From: JAADJA01 sp963840975 | Lineage (GTDB): Bacteria > Bacteroidota > Bacteroidia > Bacteroidales > JAADJA01 | Direction: 5' to 3' | Assembly: GCA_963840975.1 (NCBI GenBank) | Contig: CAWJBC010000017.1 | Coordinates: 310,001-374,000, forward strand | Length of the DNA: 64,000 bases | Shown here: positions 20,901-29,354 of the stretch, in pieces | Numbering within the stretch: the first letter of the stretch is position 1 | Layout of the letters: the number at the start of each line of letters is the position of its first letter | The notes under the pieces: model-generated | Database searches by the model: none | Told to the model about the DNA's origin: nothing | Seen by the model: the letters and a program-made list of their open reading frames with translations, nothing else | Made by a program: the position numbers and the translations under genes

Positions 20901-21036
20901 AGGAACTTATGTTTTCGAATATGCTTTAAAAGTAGCACAGAAAGGGGATTTCTCCAATGGAATCACTACTATACAATGCATGTACGCACCGGAGTTTACA
21001 AGTCATTCTGAAGGAGTGAGAATAATGGTGGAATAA
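14925..21036 (+). pseudogene. Alpha-2-macroglobulin family protein, broken by three frameshifts
   Basis: One reading unit of about 2,035 codons, the usual size of large Bacteroidota alpha-2-macroglobulins (cell-envelope protease traps), split over four open segments: 14925-16220, 16198-18435, 18411-19385 and about 19324-21036. Homology runs straight across each break: an extra base near CTT-TAG at 16215-16220, a missing base between 18411 and 18433, and an extra G at 19323. An N-terminal signal anchor is followed by MG domains (FTDRSIYRPGQTVYFKGI), the central block (RRDFRETAFFYPSLKTNESG) and a TED-like helical domain (QSPNGGWPWFKGMPES). The thioester motif CxEQ is replaced by SADN (in VESADNIFDSYYANSIA). 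Either a decayed gene or several assembly errors. Confidence 0.85.
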
Positions 21037-21231
21037 GTCTTTAAAAAGAAAAACTTGTTTTAAGATGAAGCCTTATCATTTAATCGGTGTATAATAAAAT
21101 ATTGCAATATTTATTGAGATAAACAAATATAAAATGAAGTGAAGCCAATTTGGGTTTTGGATTCCTGAAATGGGTAGTTGGTTACCCACCCAAAAGTAAG
21201 GTAAACCAGGCCTGCAAATTTTAAATTCCTT

Positions 21232-22554
21232 TTATTTTACTTCATTATTAGATTGACTGTACCAGTTGATCCGTTTCGACAGATACATCACTAACCCAAG
21301 AATGAAGAATAATCCAATACTACCAACCAGAAGACCATAATCCTCCAGTTGAAGGATAATGAATAAAAAAGTATAAAGAGTTATCAGCGAAACTGATGTA
21401 ATCAGGGTAATTTTTCCAGATTTGAAGATGCTTTGCGAATAAAGTGTTATCAATCCAACAACTGATACGGTGGAAATCAGGTAAGCAAGATTAAATCCGA
21501 CCTGCTCGGATAGGGATAATAGCAAGGTGAAAAAAAGAAGTAGTGCCAGGCTCACCAGGAGGTACTGTATCGGGTGGATCCGTTTTTTATTAATAATTTC
21601 AACAAACAGATAGATCAGGAAAGTCAGGGCGATGAACATAATGGCATATTTAGCTGACCGCATTGATTTCTGGTATTCATCCACCGGGAAAAGAAGGTTA
21701 ACACCAAATGATGCTTCATCCACACGATAAATTTGATTATCCCAGAATTGCGGAAAATTTCGGTTCAGATCGAGTATGGTCCATTTGGCCTTGAATCCTG
21801 AGTCGTTAATAGTATGTTCATCGGGCAAAAAGCTTCCGGCAAATGAGGGAGTTGACCATGGCGAATTGATATTCACAGTGGTTGTTTTGCCAACCGGCGA
21901 AAAGTAAAGGTTTTCGCTTCCACTCAGGTTGAGGTTAAGATAAACGTTATAGGTTTGTTCTTCAGGATTTAATTTTACGTTGGATGTAAAACCGGAACCA
22001 GCCAACCCCTGATACTTTAATCCAGGATCAACCTCAAATATTTTATCGTTCATTTTGACTACGATCTCATTCTGAATTCCCCGCAAGTCAGAAATACCGA
22101 ATAAAATGCAGGCTTTTTCCCAGCTAACCTGCTCCGGAGAAACACCAATTGCATTCAGGACGGGCATTTGAAAAACTCCCTTAAAGTTGATATCCGATTG
22201 GTAAACGATCACCTTGTAAATTCCCCTGTAACGAATCTCAGGGTTCATCCGCCCGTCAATCTCCAGCTTCTCAGGTAAAACATATAAGATTCGTGAAACT
22301 TTTACCAATTCATCATTTTGGGCAACATGGTCAAAATATGGAATAGCCAAAATGGGTCCGGAAACAGTTTGAGATCTGCCCCACTTATCACCTATCTCCT
22401 GCACGACGGTGTCACGGGTAGTTTGACGTTCGCGGATCAACTCCTGAATCATAAAAGCTGGAATCAGCAGGATCAGGATTAAAAATCCAATGATTGCAAT
22501 CTTCAATGAAATTGACCGTGATAGTTTTTCAGAGAATTCATATAATGTTTGCAT
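21232..22554 (-). CDS. creD: CreD family inner-membrane protein
   Basis: CreD-like envelope membrane protein; the family is linked to cell-envelope stress and, in some Gram-negatives, to the CreBC regulon. The 440-residue length is typical. One N-terminal helix (ISLKIAIIGFLILILLIPAFMI) leads into ERQTTRDTVVQEIGDKWG and SQTVSGPILAIPY, classic CreD sequence. A periplasmic beta-rich domain follows, then about six C-terminal helices starting in LLFPVDEYQKSMRSAKYAIM. It lies 41 bases after a winged-helix regulator gene on the same strand, and that gene overlaps a third membrane-protein gene, forming an operon. The local regulator suggests control by that partner rather than by CreBC. Confidence 0.94.
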   Translation of the reverse strand: MQTLYEFSEKLSRSISLKIAIIGFLILILLIPAFMIQELIRERQTTRDTVVQEIGDKWGRSQTVSGPILAIPYFDHVAQNDELVKVSRILYVLPEKLEIDGRMNPEIRYRGIYKVIVYQSDINFKGVFQMPVLNAIGVSPEQVSWEKACILFGISDLRGIQNEIVVKMNDKIFEVDPGLKYQGLAGSGFTSNVKLNPEEQTYNVYLNLNLSGSENLYFSPVGKTTTVNINSPWSTPSFAGSFLPDEHTINDSGFKAKWTILDLNRNFPQFWDNQIYRVDEASFGVNLLFPVDEYQKSMRSAKYAIMFIALTFLIYLFVEIINKKRIHPIQYLLVSLALLLFFTLLLSLSEQVGFNLAYLISTVSVVGLITLYSQSIFKSGKITLITSVSLITLYTFLFIILQLEDYGLLVGSIGLFFILGLVMYLSKRINWYSQSNNEVK

Positions 22555-22595
22555 CTTTTCGTTTTTTGTGTTTACAAAGTGAATTAATAAAAAAA

Positions 22596-22892
22596 TTATT
22601 GATTTTTAATTAAGTCTTCCAGCGCGTCCAAATGCTGCTTAAACAATTCCTTTCCCTGATCAGTGACCTTGTAGCTGGTTTTTGGTTTACGACCCACAAA
22701 TTGCTTTTTCATTTTAATCAGTTCTTTTTCCTCCAATGCTTTTAAGTGACTGGCAAGGTTTCCGTCAGTAGTTTCCAGCAACTCCTTCAGCGTATTGAAA
22801 TCCACCCAGTCATTCACCATCAGAACGGACATAATCCCCAATCGGATTCTGCTTTCAAATGCCTTATTTAAGTTTATTAGAATACCTTTCAT
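22596..22892 (-). CDS. Winged-helix transcriptional regulator (ArsR/MarR-like)
   Basis: A 98-residue one-domain DNA-binding protein of the HTH_34 type often found beside creD in Bacteroidota. The helix-turn-helix is in VDFNTLKELLETTDGNLASHLKALEEK, followed by the wing KKQFVGRKPKTSYKVT and a C-terminal dimerisation helix. No ligand domain is present. The start overlaps the stop of the upstream membrane-protein gene (ATG at 22892, upstream stop ending at 22889), indicating translational coupling, and creD follows 41 bases later. Probably an autoregulator of this three-gene operon; the signal is unknown. Confidence 0.88.
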   Translation of the reverse strand: MKGILINLNKAFESRIRLGIMSVLMVNDWVDFNTLKELLETTDGNLASHLKALEEKELIKMKKQFVGRKPKTSYKVTDQGKELFKQHLDALEDLIKNQ

Positions 22893-23530
22893 CGTTCGTA
22901 CCTGTAGTACATCACCAATCCATAAACAATATGTAAAATTCCAAATCCAAGCGCCCAGAATAGCAATCCATAGTTTGTGAATAAGCCTGCCAGCAAACCT
23001 ATTACAATTTCTGAAATGCCTAAATAGTGTACTTCACCAAACGTATACTTACCCGCACTTACGAGTGCCAATCCATAAAAAATAAGTGTAACTGAAGCCA
23101 GAAGTGCGGTATCATTCCTGTCAATCAATATCAATGCTAAAAAACCACCGGATATCAGGGGAATAAACAAGTGCACCAATAACCGTTTCGAGGTACTGTC
23201 CCATAACGATAGCTTGTTCTTTCTTGCTTTTCGCCACGAAAAATAGAATGCTGACAAGAACGCACAACAAAATGTAGCGATCGCTAAAACTAGAATCTTA
23301 GGAATTAAATCCAGTTTATCTCCCAATTCTGCCATAGGCCTGAGAAGATAGAAATTTTCATCATATTTTACGTTTCCAAAATCAAGGATATAATAGGCAA
23401 TTGCTGCGCCGATTAAAGCAATAATTCCGGCTGAAACCCCCGATAAACCGCTAAGAGAAAGAAAACGGGACGAACGTTCCATAAGGTTCTTGATCTCTTG
23501 CAGATTTTTGAATTCTTTAGTTGCTTCCAT
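22889..23530 (-). CDS. Multi-pass membrane protein of the creD operon
   Basis: A 213-residue protein with five or six hydrophobic helices after a short charged N-terminus (KNLQEIKNLMERSSRFLSLS). No named domain recognised with confidence, but such proteins commonly head regulator-creD operons in Bacteroidota. Helices include LSGVSAGIIALIGAAIAYYI, ILVLAIATFCCAFLSAFYFS and the glycine-rich C-terminal GLLAGLFTNYGLLFWALGFG. The stop overlaps the regulator start by four bases. Its own promoter should lie just upstream, near 23531-23590, close to the palindromic element. Confidence 0.8.
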   Translation of the reverse strand: MEATKEFKNLQEIKNLMERSSRFLSLSGLSGVSAGIIALIGAAIAYYILDFGNVKYDENFYLLRPMAELGDKLDLIPKILVLAIATFCCAFLSAFYFSWRKARKNKLSLWDSTSKRLLVHLFIPLISGGFLALILIDRNDTALLASVTLIFYGLALVSAGKYTFGEVHYLGISEIVIGLLAGLFTNYGLLFWALGFGILHIVYGLVMYYRYER

Positions 23531-23587
23531 TTTAATTTAATTAGAAAGTACTTTGTAACGCAAAGTTAGTATTATTTATTGTCACAA

Positions 23588-23777
23588 TAAAATCAGAGTC
23601 TGTTTAAAAATGATAAAGCTAAAGATTTTTTTTGCCACAAAGACACAAAAGCACTAAGTTTCACTAAGTAAAGTTATTTATTTTCTGCTCTTTGTGTTTT
23701 CTTAGTGACTTGGAGGCTTAGTGGCAAAAGCATCGCTATTAATTATTTTATTGAATTTTAAACAGTCTCTTAAAATC
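23588..23777. mobile_element. MITE-like palindromic element with 7-bp target duplication
   Basis: Terminal inverted repeats at 23595-23609 (AGAGTCTGTTTAAAA) and 23756-23770 (TTTTAAACAGTCTCT) match at 14 of 15 positions. They are flanked exactly by the direct repeat TAAAATC at 23588-23594 and 23771-23777. Inside is a second inverted pair, TTTTGCCAC at 23630-23638 and GTGGCAAAA at 23721-23729, around imperfectly symmetric CACTAAG/CTTAGTG sequence. No open frame is present. The element occupies most of the gene-free stretch 23531-23963; nothing else was recognised there. Confidence 0.7.
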
Positions 23778-23963
23778 AAATTTTTTTGTCAAATATCTGC
23801 AATAGGAAAATTATTTTACCCAGTATGTTTTAAAAAGTTCACTTAAACCTGATTTCTCAAAATGCTGAATAACGAATAAAAAAAGGACAAGGTAAGCGCC
23901 CAAATCAAACACTTTTCATATTTCTATTTGTCGTATGTCCGAAGGACTTTTTTGGAAGTATTT

Positions 23964-25238
23964 TTACTTTGAACGGCTGGTAATCCCGCTTAATTTTGAA
24001 GGCGAAGGGATACTATCAATTTTCATTTTAGATTCGTTAACTGTTTTCCAGTACTCGCTCAAATAGGCTGCTTTTACAGGTTCTGCCGGTGGTGACTGGA
24101 CTTTAAGCGGATCAACAGGATTACCGTTTTGATAAAAGCGAAAATCGAGGTGAGGTCCGGTTGATCTGCCGGTACTGCCTACATAACCGATCACATCGCC
24201 TTGTTTTACATGAGCGCCCTTCCGGATACCCGGACCGAATTTGGAAAGGTGAAGGTAGGCGGTAGTGTAGGTTCCATTGTGCCTGATTTTTACCATATTT
24301 CCAGCGGCGCCATCCCTTCCAGCCGAAACTACGGTTCCATCGCCGACAGTCTGAACCGGCGTACCGTAATCGGCAGCATAATCAACCCCCAGATGAGGGC
24401 GCCTTACTTTAAGGATTGGATGCATACGGCTATGAGAATAATGAGAACTGATCCGCTTGAAATGCAAAGGAGCCTTCAAAAAGGTTCTCCTCAGGCTCTG
24501 TCCCTTGTCGTCGAAATAATCGCCCTGGTTGTCCTGAACAAAATAGAACGCAAAAAAATCATGACCTTCATTATTAAAAACCGCAGAATGGATTCTACCG
24601 AATCCGATAAATTTATCTTCCACAGACAACTCTTCGTAAATTAGTTTATAATGGTCGCCTTTCTGAATGCCGAAAAAATCAATCGTCCAGGCATAAACAT
24701 CCGATAGTTCAAGGGCAAGTCCAGGATCGGTATGGTTTTCAACCATAGCATCCCATAAAGAGCTGCTGATCACTCCGGAGGCCGTTTTCAAAGTAACCTT
24801 TATTTCCTTTTCACCTGTATGAACATGTATCGAATCGTGCAGATCAAAAACCACGTAAGATGAATGGGAATCCTCGTAAATCAAATATTGAAGTTGCTTC
24901 AGCGAATCATTTGTGCAAAGAACCGTGTAGTCATTTCCCGCACGTATTTTCCTTACATCAAATACCAGTAACGATCGTTTTACCAACAGATCAATTTTCT
25001 GGTAATCAACATGAAAATCCATTAATATATCCGATAGAAACTGGTTTTTCTTTACTTTATCCCTTACCACCAAAAGGGAATCAATCACAATGCCGTATTC
25101 CATGTTAGGTATGGTATCGTAAGTAATCGGTATTTTAGGTTTCGGTTCGCGGTTTTCAATAAAAAGGTTTGACAAATAAATGATGGCTACTCCTGCTGCA
25201 ACCATCAACAATATCCCTGAAATTCTTTTAAATTTCAT
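23964..25238 (-). CDS. M23 family peptidase, envelope-anchored
   Basis: Predicted peptidoglycan-cleaving or regulatory LytM-type protein. An N-terminal helix (GILLMVAAGVAIIYLSNLFI) anchors it in the envelope. The middle has OapA/LysM-like sequence (VRKIRAGNDYTVLCTNDSLK), and the C-terminal third is the M23 domain: HPILKVRRPHLGVDYAADYG carries the first zinc-ligand pair (H-x3-D), then TAYLHLSKF, and STGPHLDFRF in place of the usual GxHxH. The second His of HxH is therefore Asp. I recall this form as common in Bacteroidota M23 proteins, so activity is not excluded. The 424-residue length is normal. It is a single gene on this strand between the palindromic element and the M14 gene. Confidence 0.92.
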   Translation of the reverse strand: MKFKRISGILLMVAAGVAIIYLSNLFIENREPKPKIPITYDTIPNMEYGIVIDSLLVVRDKVKKNQFLSDILMDFHVDYQKIDLLVKRSLLVFDVRKIRAGNDYTVLCTNDSLKQLQYLIYEDSHSSYVVFDLHDSIHVHTGEKEIKVTLKTASGVISSSLWDAMVENHTDPGLALELSDVYAWTIDFFGIQKGDHYKLIYEELSVEDKFIGFGRIHSAVFNNEGHDFFAFYFVQDNQGDYFDDKGQSLRRTFLKAPLHFKRISSHYSHSRMHPILKVRRPHLGVDYAADYGTPVQTVGDGTVVSAGRDGAAGNMVKIRHNGTYTTAYLHLSKFGPGIRKGAHVKQGDVIGYVGSTGRSTGPHLDFRFYQNGNPVDPLKVQSPPAEPVKAAYLSEYWKTVNESKMKIDSIPSPSKLSGITSRSK

Positions 25239-25295
25239 CCGCAGTGTTTAATAAAACTTCTAAAACTAACAAGAACGCAAAAATAGTATTTCTCA

Positions 25296-25330
25296 CTAAT
25301 AAAAAACCCCGTTAGTATTCCAACGGGGTT
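25296..25330 (-). terminator. Rho-independent terminator of the M14 carboxypeptidase gene
   Basis: Nine-base perfect stem AACCCCGTT (25305-25313) and AACGGGGTT (25322-25330) with an eight-base loop. Read on the minus strand it is followed by a T-rich run, and it lies just after the stop of the M14 gene at 25353. Confidence 0.85.
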
Positions 25331-25352
25331 ATAAAAAAAACCTATAAAATGT

Positions 25353-27716
25353 TTACAAAATTATCAGTTTTCTGGCAACAGATTGAAGGTTTTCCCCTTC
25401 TAATCTGTAGTAGTATATACCGGGTGTCCAGCCCTCAACAGGAACAATCAAATCAGATTGATCAAGCTCAAGGTTTTTGAAGAATACCTGCTGTCCGGCA
25501 GTATTAAATATCCGCAAATCAAAATTCCGGCTCGTTTCGGGCAAATTAAAATTAAAATGAACCGAATGTGTGGCGGGATTTGGAACAGGATTAGAGATAA
25601 ATAATGGTTGATCAAGTGTGGGTTGATTTTCAAATCCTGTTGAAGCCTCATTAATCACCATTACGCTAAAGTCGTCAAAATAAAATCCATCTTCTACAAC
25701 TCCAAAATCACTCGTAAGTTTAAACCTGAATTTAACAGCGCTTCCGATATAATCAAAAAGGACAATTTCCTCTTTTACCCACGTTGTTTGGAAGCCATCA
25801 TATACGGGTTCTCCCGGCGACTGATTTCCATTACCCATAACGGTATATTGTCCTTCAAGAGGCAACCATGAACCGCCATTATTCGTAGAAATCAGAACCT
25901 GAACATAATCGTAACCTGTTTCAAGTTCCCATTTTGCCCAAAAATTCAATAGAGCATAAGCAACATTTGACAGATCAATCGTGTTGCTCATAGTAATTGT
26001 TCTGGTTACATTATTCTGATAGTTACCGTTAGGCGAATCAGTAATTGACCTTGGAGCAGTATGATAACTTTCGGTTGTTAGTCCCCAACTTGTTGAAGTC
26101 CAGTTGTCGAAAGTATTGCAATCATCCTCAAAAATCGCAACTGCTGTTCCGAATACTTTAGTCAGAGTATCGGAGATGATGTAGTTGCCGTTATCAATTG
26201 AAAGCAGAAATTTGAATTGTTCGCCACCAGTAATCATCGGATAAAGGGAATAGGGTATGGAAGCCATTTGTGATTCGAGAAGTTCCAAATCTGTAAAACT
26301 TATCGGTTCGCCGGTTGTAACTATATTGTTGCTAAGGGGAGTCAGACTTACAGTAAAACTACCATCAACCAACCCATAACGGGTTATTTCAAAATCAATA
26401 AGCCCATTGGTTAGGTTTGTAAGCAATGGGCTGAGATCAACAACATCAGCATAACTTCCGGCAAAAGCAGCGGCTAATAAATTCTGAAGCATGTTTTCCT
26501 GGGCTATCGGGATGACCCTGTCAATTGCGCACCAAAAACCATCATTGTCACCACCCAATTCAGGCGTATAAGCCAAAATCTTTCCTTTGGTTGTTTGTTC
26601 GCCATACATCCAGTCGTCTGAGCCACCGTTTGTATTATAAATAGTTGTATTCCCCGGTCCGTAAGTGTAATTATGATCTGCTGACATTAATACGGAATAG
26701 GCATTAAAAAGGACATCATCAGGACATGGATCAGGCGTAAAGCCCCAGGGATATAATAGCCATTGACCATAGGTATGATAATTCAGGGCAATTTTAAACT
26801 CATGATTTTCACAAAAATCCTTTATATGCTCTATTTCCGGTTCTGAGAAAGCAGTTGCGCCCCGATACGTTTCCTGGCATGGATCAGGCGATGAACCGCT
26901 GTTATCATTTCCCCACATGTAGCCATAATTCCTGTTCAGGTCAACACCCATGCAGCCTGGTACATCGTTATTTCTTCTGTTTTTTCGCCACATTCCGCCT
27001 CCATTTGGATTGGTTGTCTGGTTATACACATAACCGTCGGGATTTACGACCGGAACAAAATACATTTCTGTATTATCCACAAGTGACTGAATGAAAGGAT
27101 CGGTATCATAGTTTTCGAGAAGGTAATACATGTAAAACAACATTTGCATCACCCCCGCTGGCTCGCGTGCATGGTGAAGAGCGGTATAAAGCACTTCAGG
27201 TTCGGTTTCATTCACATTCGGGTTATCCGAAATCTTCACCATCCACTGCTCTCTGCCTTCGATGGATTGACCGATGGATTCCTTTACGGTAATCAGGTCC
27301 GGGAAAAGGTTAGCCATGTTATCAAGATGTGCAACAATTTCTACGTAAGTTGCATGTCCGCTCATCGAGCCAAGCTCAAAATTTTCAGGCACTTCATAAT
27401 CGCCGGCGCCTTTGTAATCATCAGCATTGGCTGATAACCCAAAGTTCCTGTCCTGGTAATACTTTGCAACATCTTCAATCAGGATTTCATAGTTCAATCC
27501 TAAATTATTGATTGTTTCGATTTCCTGCTCCGAATAATCGCAAACCAGGAATTCACCCTTCTTAATAAATCCTTCGGTTACGTCAATCCCAGCCTGAGCC
27601 AAAAGATTTAACTGAGCTTCATTCGCCGAAATTTTTACTTTGGAATATTGCGGTTGTTGCGCAAAAAGTGAAGCCGAAAACAAAACAACGGAAAGGAAAA
27701 TAGTAAACCTCTTCAT
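25353..27716 (-). CDS. Secreted M14 zinc carboxypeptidase with T9SS sorting domain
   Basis: Extracellular or cell-surface metallocarboxypeptidase exported by the type IX system. The start at 27716 gives a signal peptide (MKRFTIFLSVVLFSASLFAQ); the frame extends to 27776 but those residues are unlikely to be used. Catalytic features: the zinc motif HXXE in TALHHAREPAGVM, DLNRNYGYMWG, the third ligand region ALNYHTYGQWLLYPWG and the catalytic Glu region TPELGGDNDG. A jelly-roll-like domain (about residues 560-700, WTSTSWGLTTESYH) follows, and the C-terminal about 85 residues (PVPNPATHSVHFNFNLPE to SVARKLIIL) form a type A T9SS sorting domain. A strong terminator follows the stop. Confidence 0.94.
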   Translation of the reverse strand: MKRFTIFLSVVLFSASLFAQQPQYSKVKISANEAQLNLLAQAGIDVTEGFIKKGEFLVCDYSEQEIETINNLGLNYEILIEDVAKYYQDRNFGLSANADDYKGAGDYEVPENFELGSMSGHATYVEIVAHLDNMANLFPDLITVKESIGQSIEGREQWMVKISDNPNVNETEPEVLYTALHHAREPAGVMQMLFYMYYLLENYDTDPFIQSLVDNTEMYFVPVVNPDGYVYNQTTNPNGGGMWRKNRRNNDVPGCMGVDLNRNYGYMWGNDNSGSSPDPCQETYRGATAFSEPEIEHIKDFCENHEFKIALNYHTYGQWLLYPWGFTPDPCPDDVLFNAYSVLMSADHNYTYGPGNTTIYNTNGGSDDWMYGEQTTKGKILAYTPELGGDNDGFWCAIDRVIPIAQENMLQNLLAAAFAGSYADVVDLSPLLTNLTNGLIDFEITRYGLVDGSFTVSLTPLSNNIVTTGEPISFTDLELLESQMASIPYSLYPMITGGEQFKFLLSIDNGNYIISDTLTKVFGTAVAIFEDDCNTFDNWTSTSWGLTTESYHTAPRSITDSPNGNYQNNVTRTITMSNTIDLSNVAYALLNFWAKWELETGYDYVQVLISTNNGGSWLPLEGQYTVMGNGNQSPGEPVYDGFQTTWVKEEIVLFDYIGSAVKFRFKLTSDFGVVEDGFYFDDFSVMVINEASTGFENQPTLDQPLFISNPVPNPATHSVHFNFNLPETSRNFDLRIFNTAGQQVFFKNLELDQSDLIVPVEGWTPGIYYYRLEGENLQSVARKLIIL

Positions 27717-27911
27717 AAACATATAATTGATATTAAAAATTAGCAAAAATTTAACAAACAGACACACTCCATTCAATAATAGTTGCCCAGTCTATTCTAT
27801 TTAAAAATATTCAAAATAATAAACGACAACAGTCCTTTCAGTATTAAATTTGTTCAATGCTTACGAAATTTGAATTAAAGGGTTTGTATTAAATACACTA
27901 AATCAAAAATT

Positions 27912-28388
27912 ATGAATAAATATTTGTTAAAAGGCGTAATATTTATAAGCCTCACAGGGATTTTTATGCAGTGTTCAAAACCAATTTCCGGTGACGGAAA
28001 ACAGGAAATTTTGAATGCTGACAAAGCATTTTCTGCCCTATCAAAAAATAAAGGGATGAAATTCGCTTTTCTGCAATATGCAGCCGACGATGCAGTGATT
28101 CTCAGCGAAAACAGCTATCCTCAACCTGGTAAAGCAGCGATGGAAGTCAGGTTCAGTACATTTTCCGACACAGGTTTTGTTCTCACATGGGAACCTCAGT
28201 TTGCCGAGGTTGCAACTTCAGGGGAGTTGGGATATTCCTATGGTATATATACATCAACCTCTATGAATGCTAACGGTGCGCCCGTTGTTGAAAAAGGAAC
28301 CTATGCTACAGTCTGGAAAAAGGATCTGAATGGTGACTGGAAATTTGTGCTGGATACAGGAAATGAAGGGTTAGGCGAACAACAATAG
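27912..28388 (+). CDS. DUF4440 (NTF2-like) lipoprotein
   Basis: A 158-residue lipoprotein with a lipobox (TGIFMQC, Cys at about residue 21) and an NTF2/SnoaL-like fold of the DUF4440 type. Family-like features are the opening helix (ILNADKAFSALSKNKGMKFAF), AVILSENSYPQPGKAAM, the strand LGYSYGIYTSTS and the terminal VEKGTYATVWKKDLNGDWKFVLDTGN. This fold can bind small ligands or be catalytic; no specific activity can be read here. It is separated from the divergent M14 gene by about 195 bases and precedes the GNAT gene by about 40 bases on the same strand. Confidence 0.85.
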   Translation: MNKYLLKGVIFISLTGIFMQCSKPISGDGKQEILNADKAFSALSKNKGMKFAFLQYAADDAVILSENSYPQPGKAAMEVRFSTFSDTGFVLTWEPQFAEVATSGELGYSYGIYTSTSMNANGAPVVEKGTYATVWKKDLNGDWKFVLDTGNEGLGEQQ

Positions 28389-28429
28389 AATTTTATTGTT
28401 ATAGTGGTCGCTACTTATTGTTATTGAAT

Positions 28430-29221
28430 ATGAAAGTAATTGATCTTAAAGAGGAATTCAAATCATCCTACCTTGTGTGCCTTGAGGATTGGTCTGAGGA
28501 GATAAAAGAAGCCGGAAGCATCAAGGAGAAATGGTATGATAAAATGAAGGAAAAAGGCTTGAGGGTAAAACTTGCGCTCGACGACAATGGCGTAGTTGGC
28601 GGAATGATTCAGTATTTCCCAATCGAGCATTCATGGGTGCTGGGGAAAGACCTCTATTTCATAGGATGTATCTGGGTTCATGGATACAAACAGGGTAGGG
28701 GCGATTTCAGAGGGCAAGGGATGGGAAAAGCCATGATCAAAGCAGCTGAAGAAGATGTTCAGGCGCTTGGTGCAAAGGGTCTTGTGGCATGGGGAATTCC
28801 GCTTCCGGTTTGGATGAAGGCTTCATGGTACAAAAAGCAGGGTTACAAACCGGTGGATCAAAAGGGTTTTTTGGGAGAAGTGCTGATGTGGAAACCATTT
28901 GCTGATGATGCCGAACCACCCAAATGGATCCGGCAAAAGAAAAAACCCGAAAAATCAAAGAACGGTAAAGTTAAGGTGACCTGCCTGAATAATGGCTGGT
29001 GTCCGGCTCAAAATCTTTCGTGTAAGCGTACCCAAGAAGCTGCTGCTGAATTCGGCGATAAAGTTGAAGTGGAAGTTGTGGATACTTATGATCAGGAAAT
29101 TTTTCAGGAGTGGGGAATTGCTGATGCCGTATATATTGATGGTAAAAAAGTACGGACGGGACCTCCGCCTTCGATGGAAAAATTGCGAAAAACAATCCAG
29201 AAAAAAGTTGACCGGCTTTAA
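28430..29221 (+). CDS. GNAT acetyltransferase fused to YoaP-like thioredoxin-fold domain
   Basis: The N-terminal about 165 residues form a GNAT N-acetyltransferase (RVKLALDDNGVVGGMIQYFP; cofactor loop region QGRGDFRGQGMGKAMIKAAE; WYKKQGYKPV). The C-terminal about 85 residues look thioredoxin-like with a cysteine-rich turn (CLNNGWCPAQNLSC), then VDTYDQEIFQEWGIADAVYI and the cis-Pro-like GPPPSMEKLRKTIQK. The same order is known for B. subtilis YoaP-type proteins. The acceptor substrate is unknown. I start at the ATG at 28430; a TTG at 28418 is in frame but less likely. Confidence 0.85.
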   Translation: MKVIDLKEEFKSSYLVCLEDWSEEIKEAGSIKEKWYDKMKEKGLRVKLALDDNGVVGGMIQYFPIEHSWVLGKDLYFIGCIWVHGYKQGRGDFRGQGMGKAMIKAAEEDVQALGAKGLVAWGIPLPVWMKASWYKKQGYKPVDQKGFLGEVLMWKPFADDAEPPKWIRQKKKPEKSKNGKVKVTCLNNGWCPAQNLSCKRTQEAAAEFGDKVEVEVVDTYDQEIFQEWGIADAVYIDGKKVRTGPPPSMEKLRKTIQKKVDRL

Positions 29222-29354
29222 CCTTTCCACCCTTTCTTGCTTATAATTTAAAGTACAATTCCTGATCTGCAAAGATTTTGAGAAACCAATAATTTTTTGC
29301 ACAATCTGTCAATTTTTTTTATAATTTTAGGGGTCAATTTAAAAACCCGTTATT

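Noticed and set aside
21166..21196. TGGGTA/TACCCA hairpin between the A2M gene and creD as a terminator
   Set aside because: The stem is only six bases and no T-run follows on either strand.
27717..27776. Longer N-terminus for the M14 carboxypeptidase
   Set aside because: The extra residues precede a complete signal peptide starting at 27716 and would bury it.
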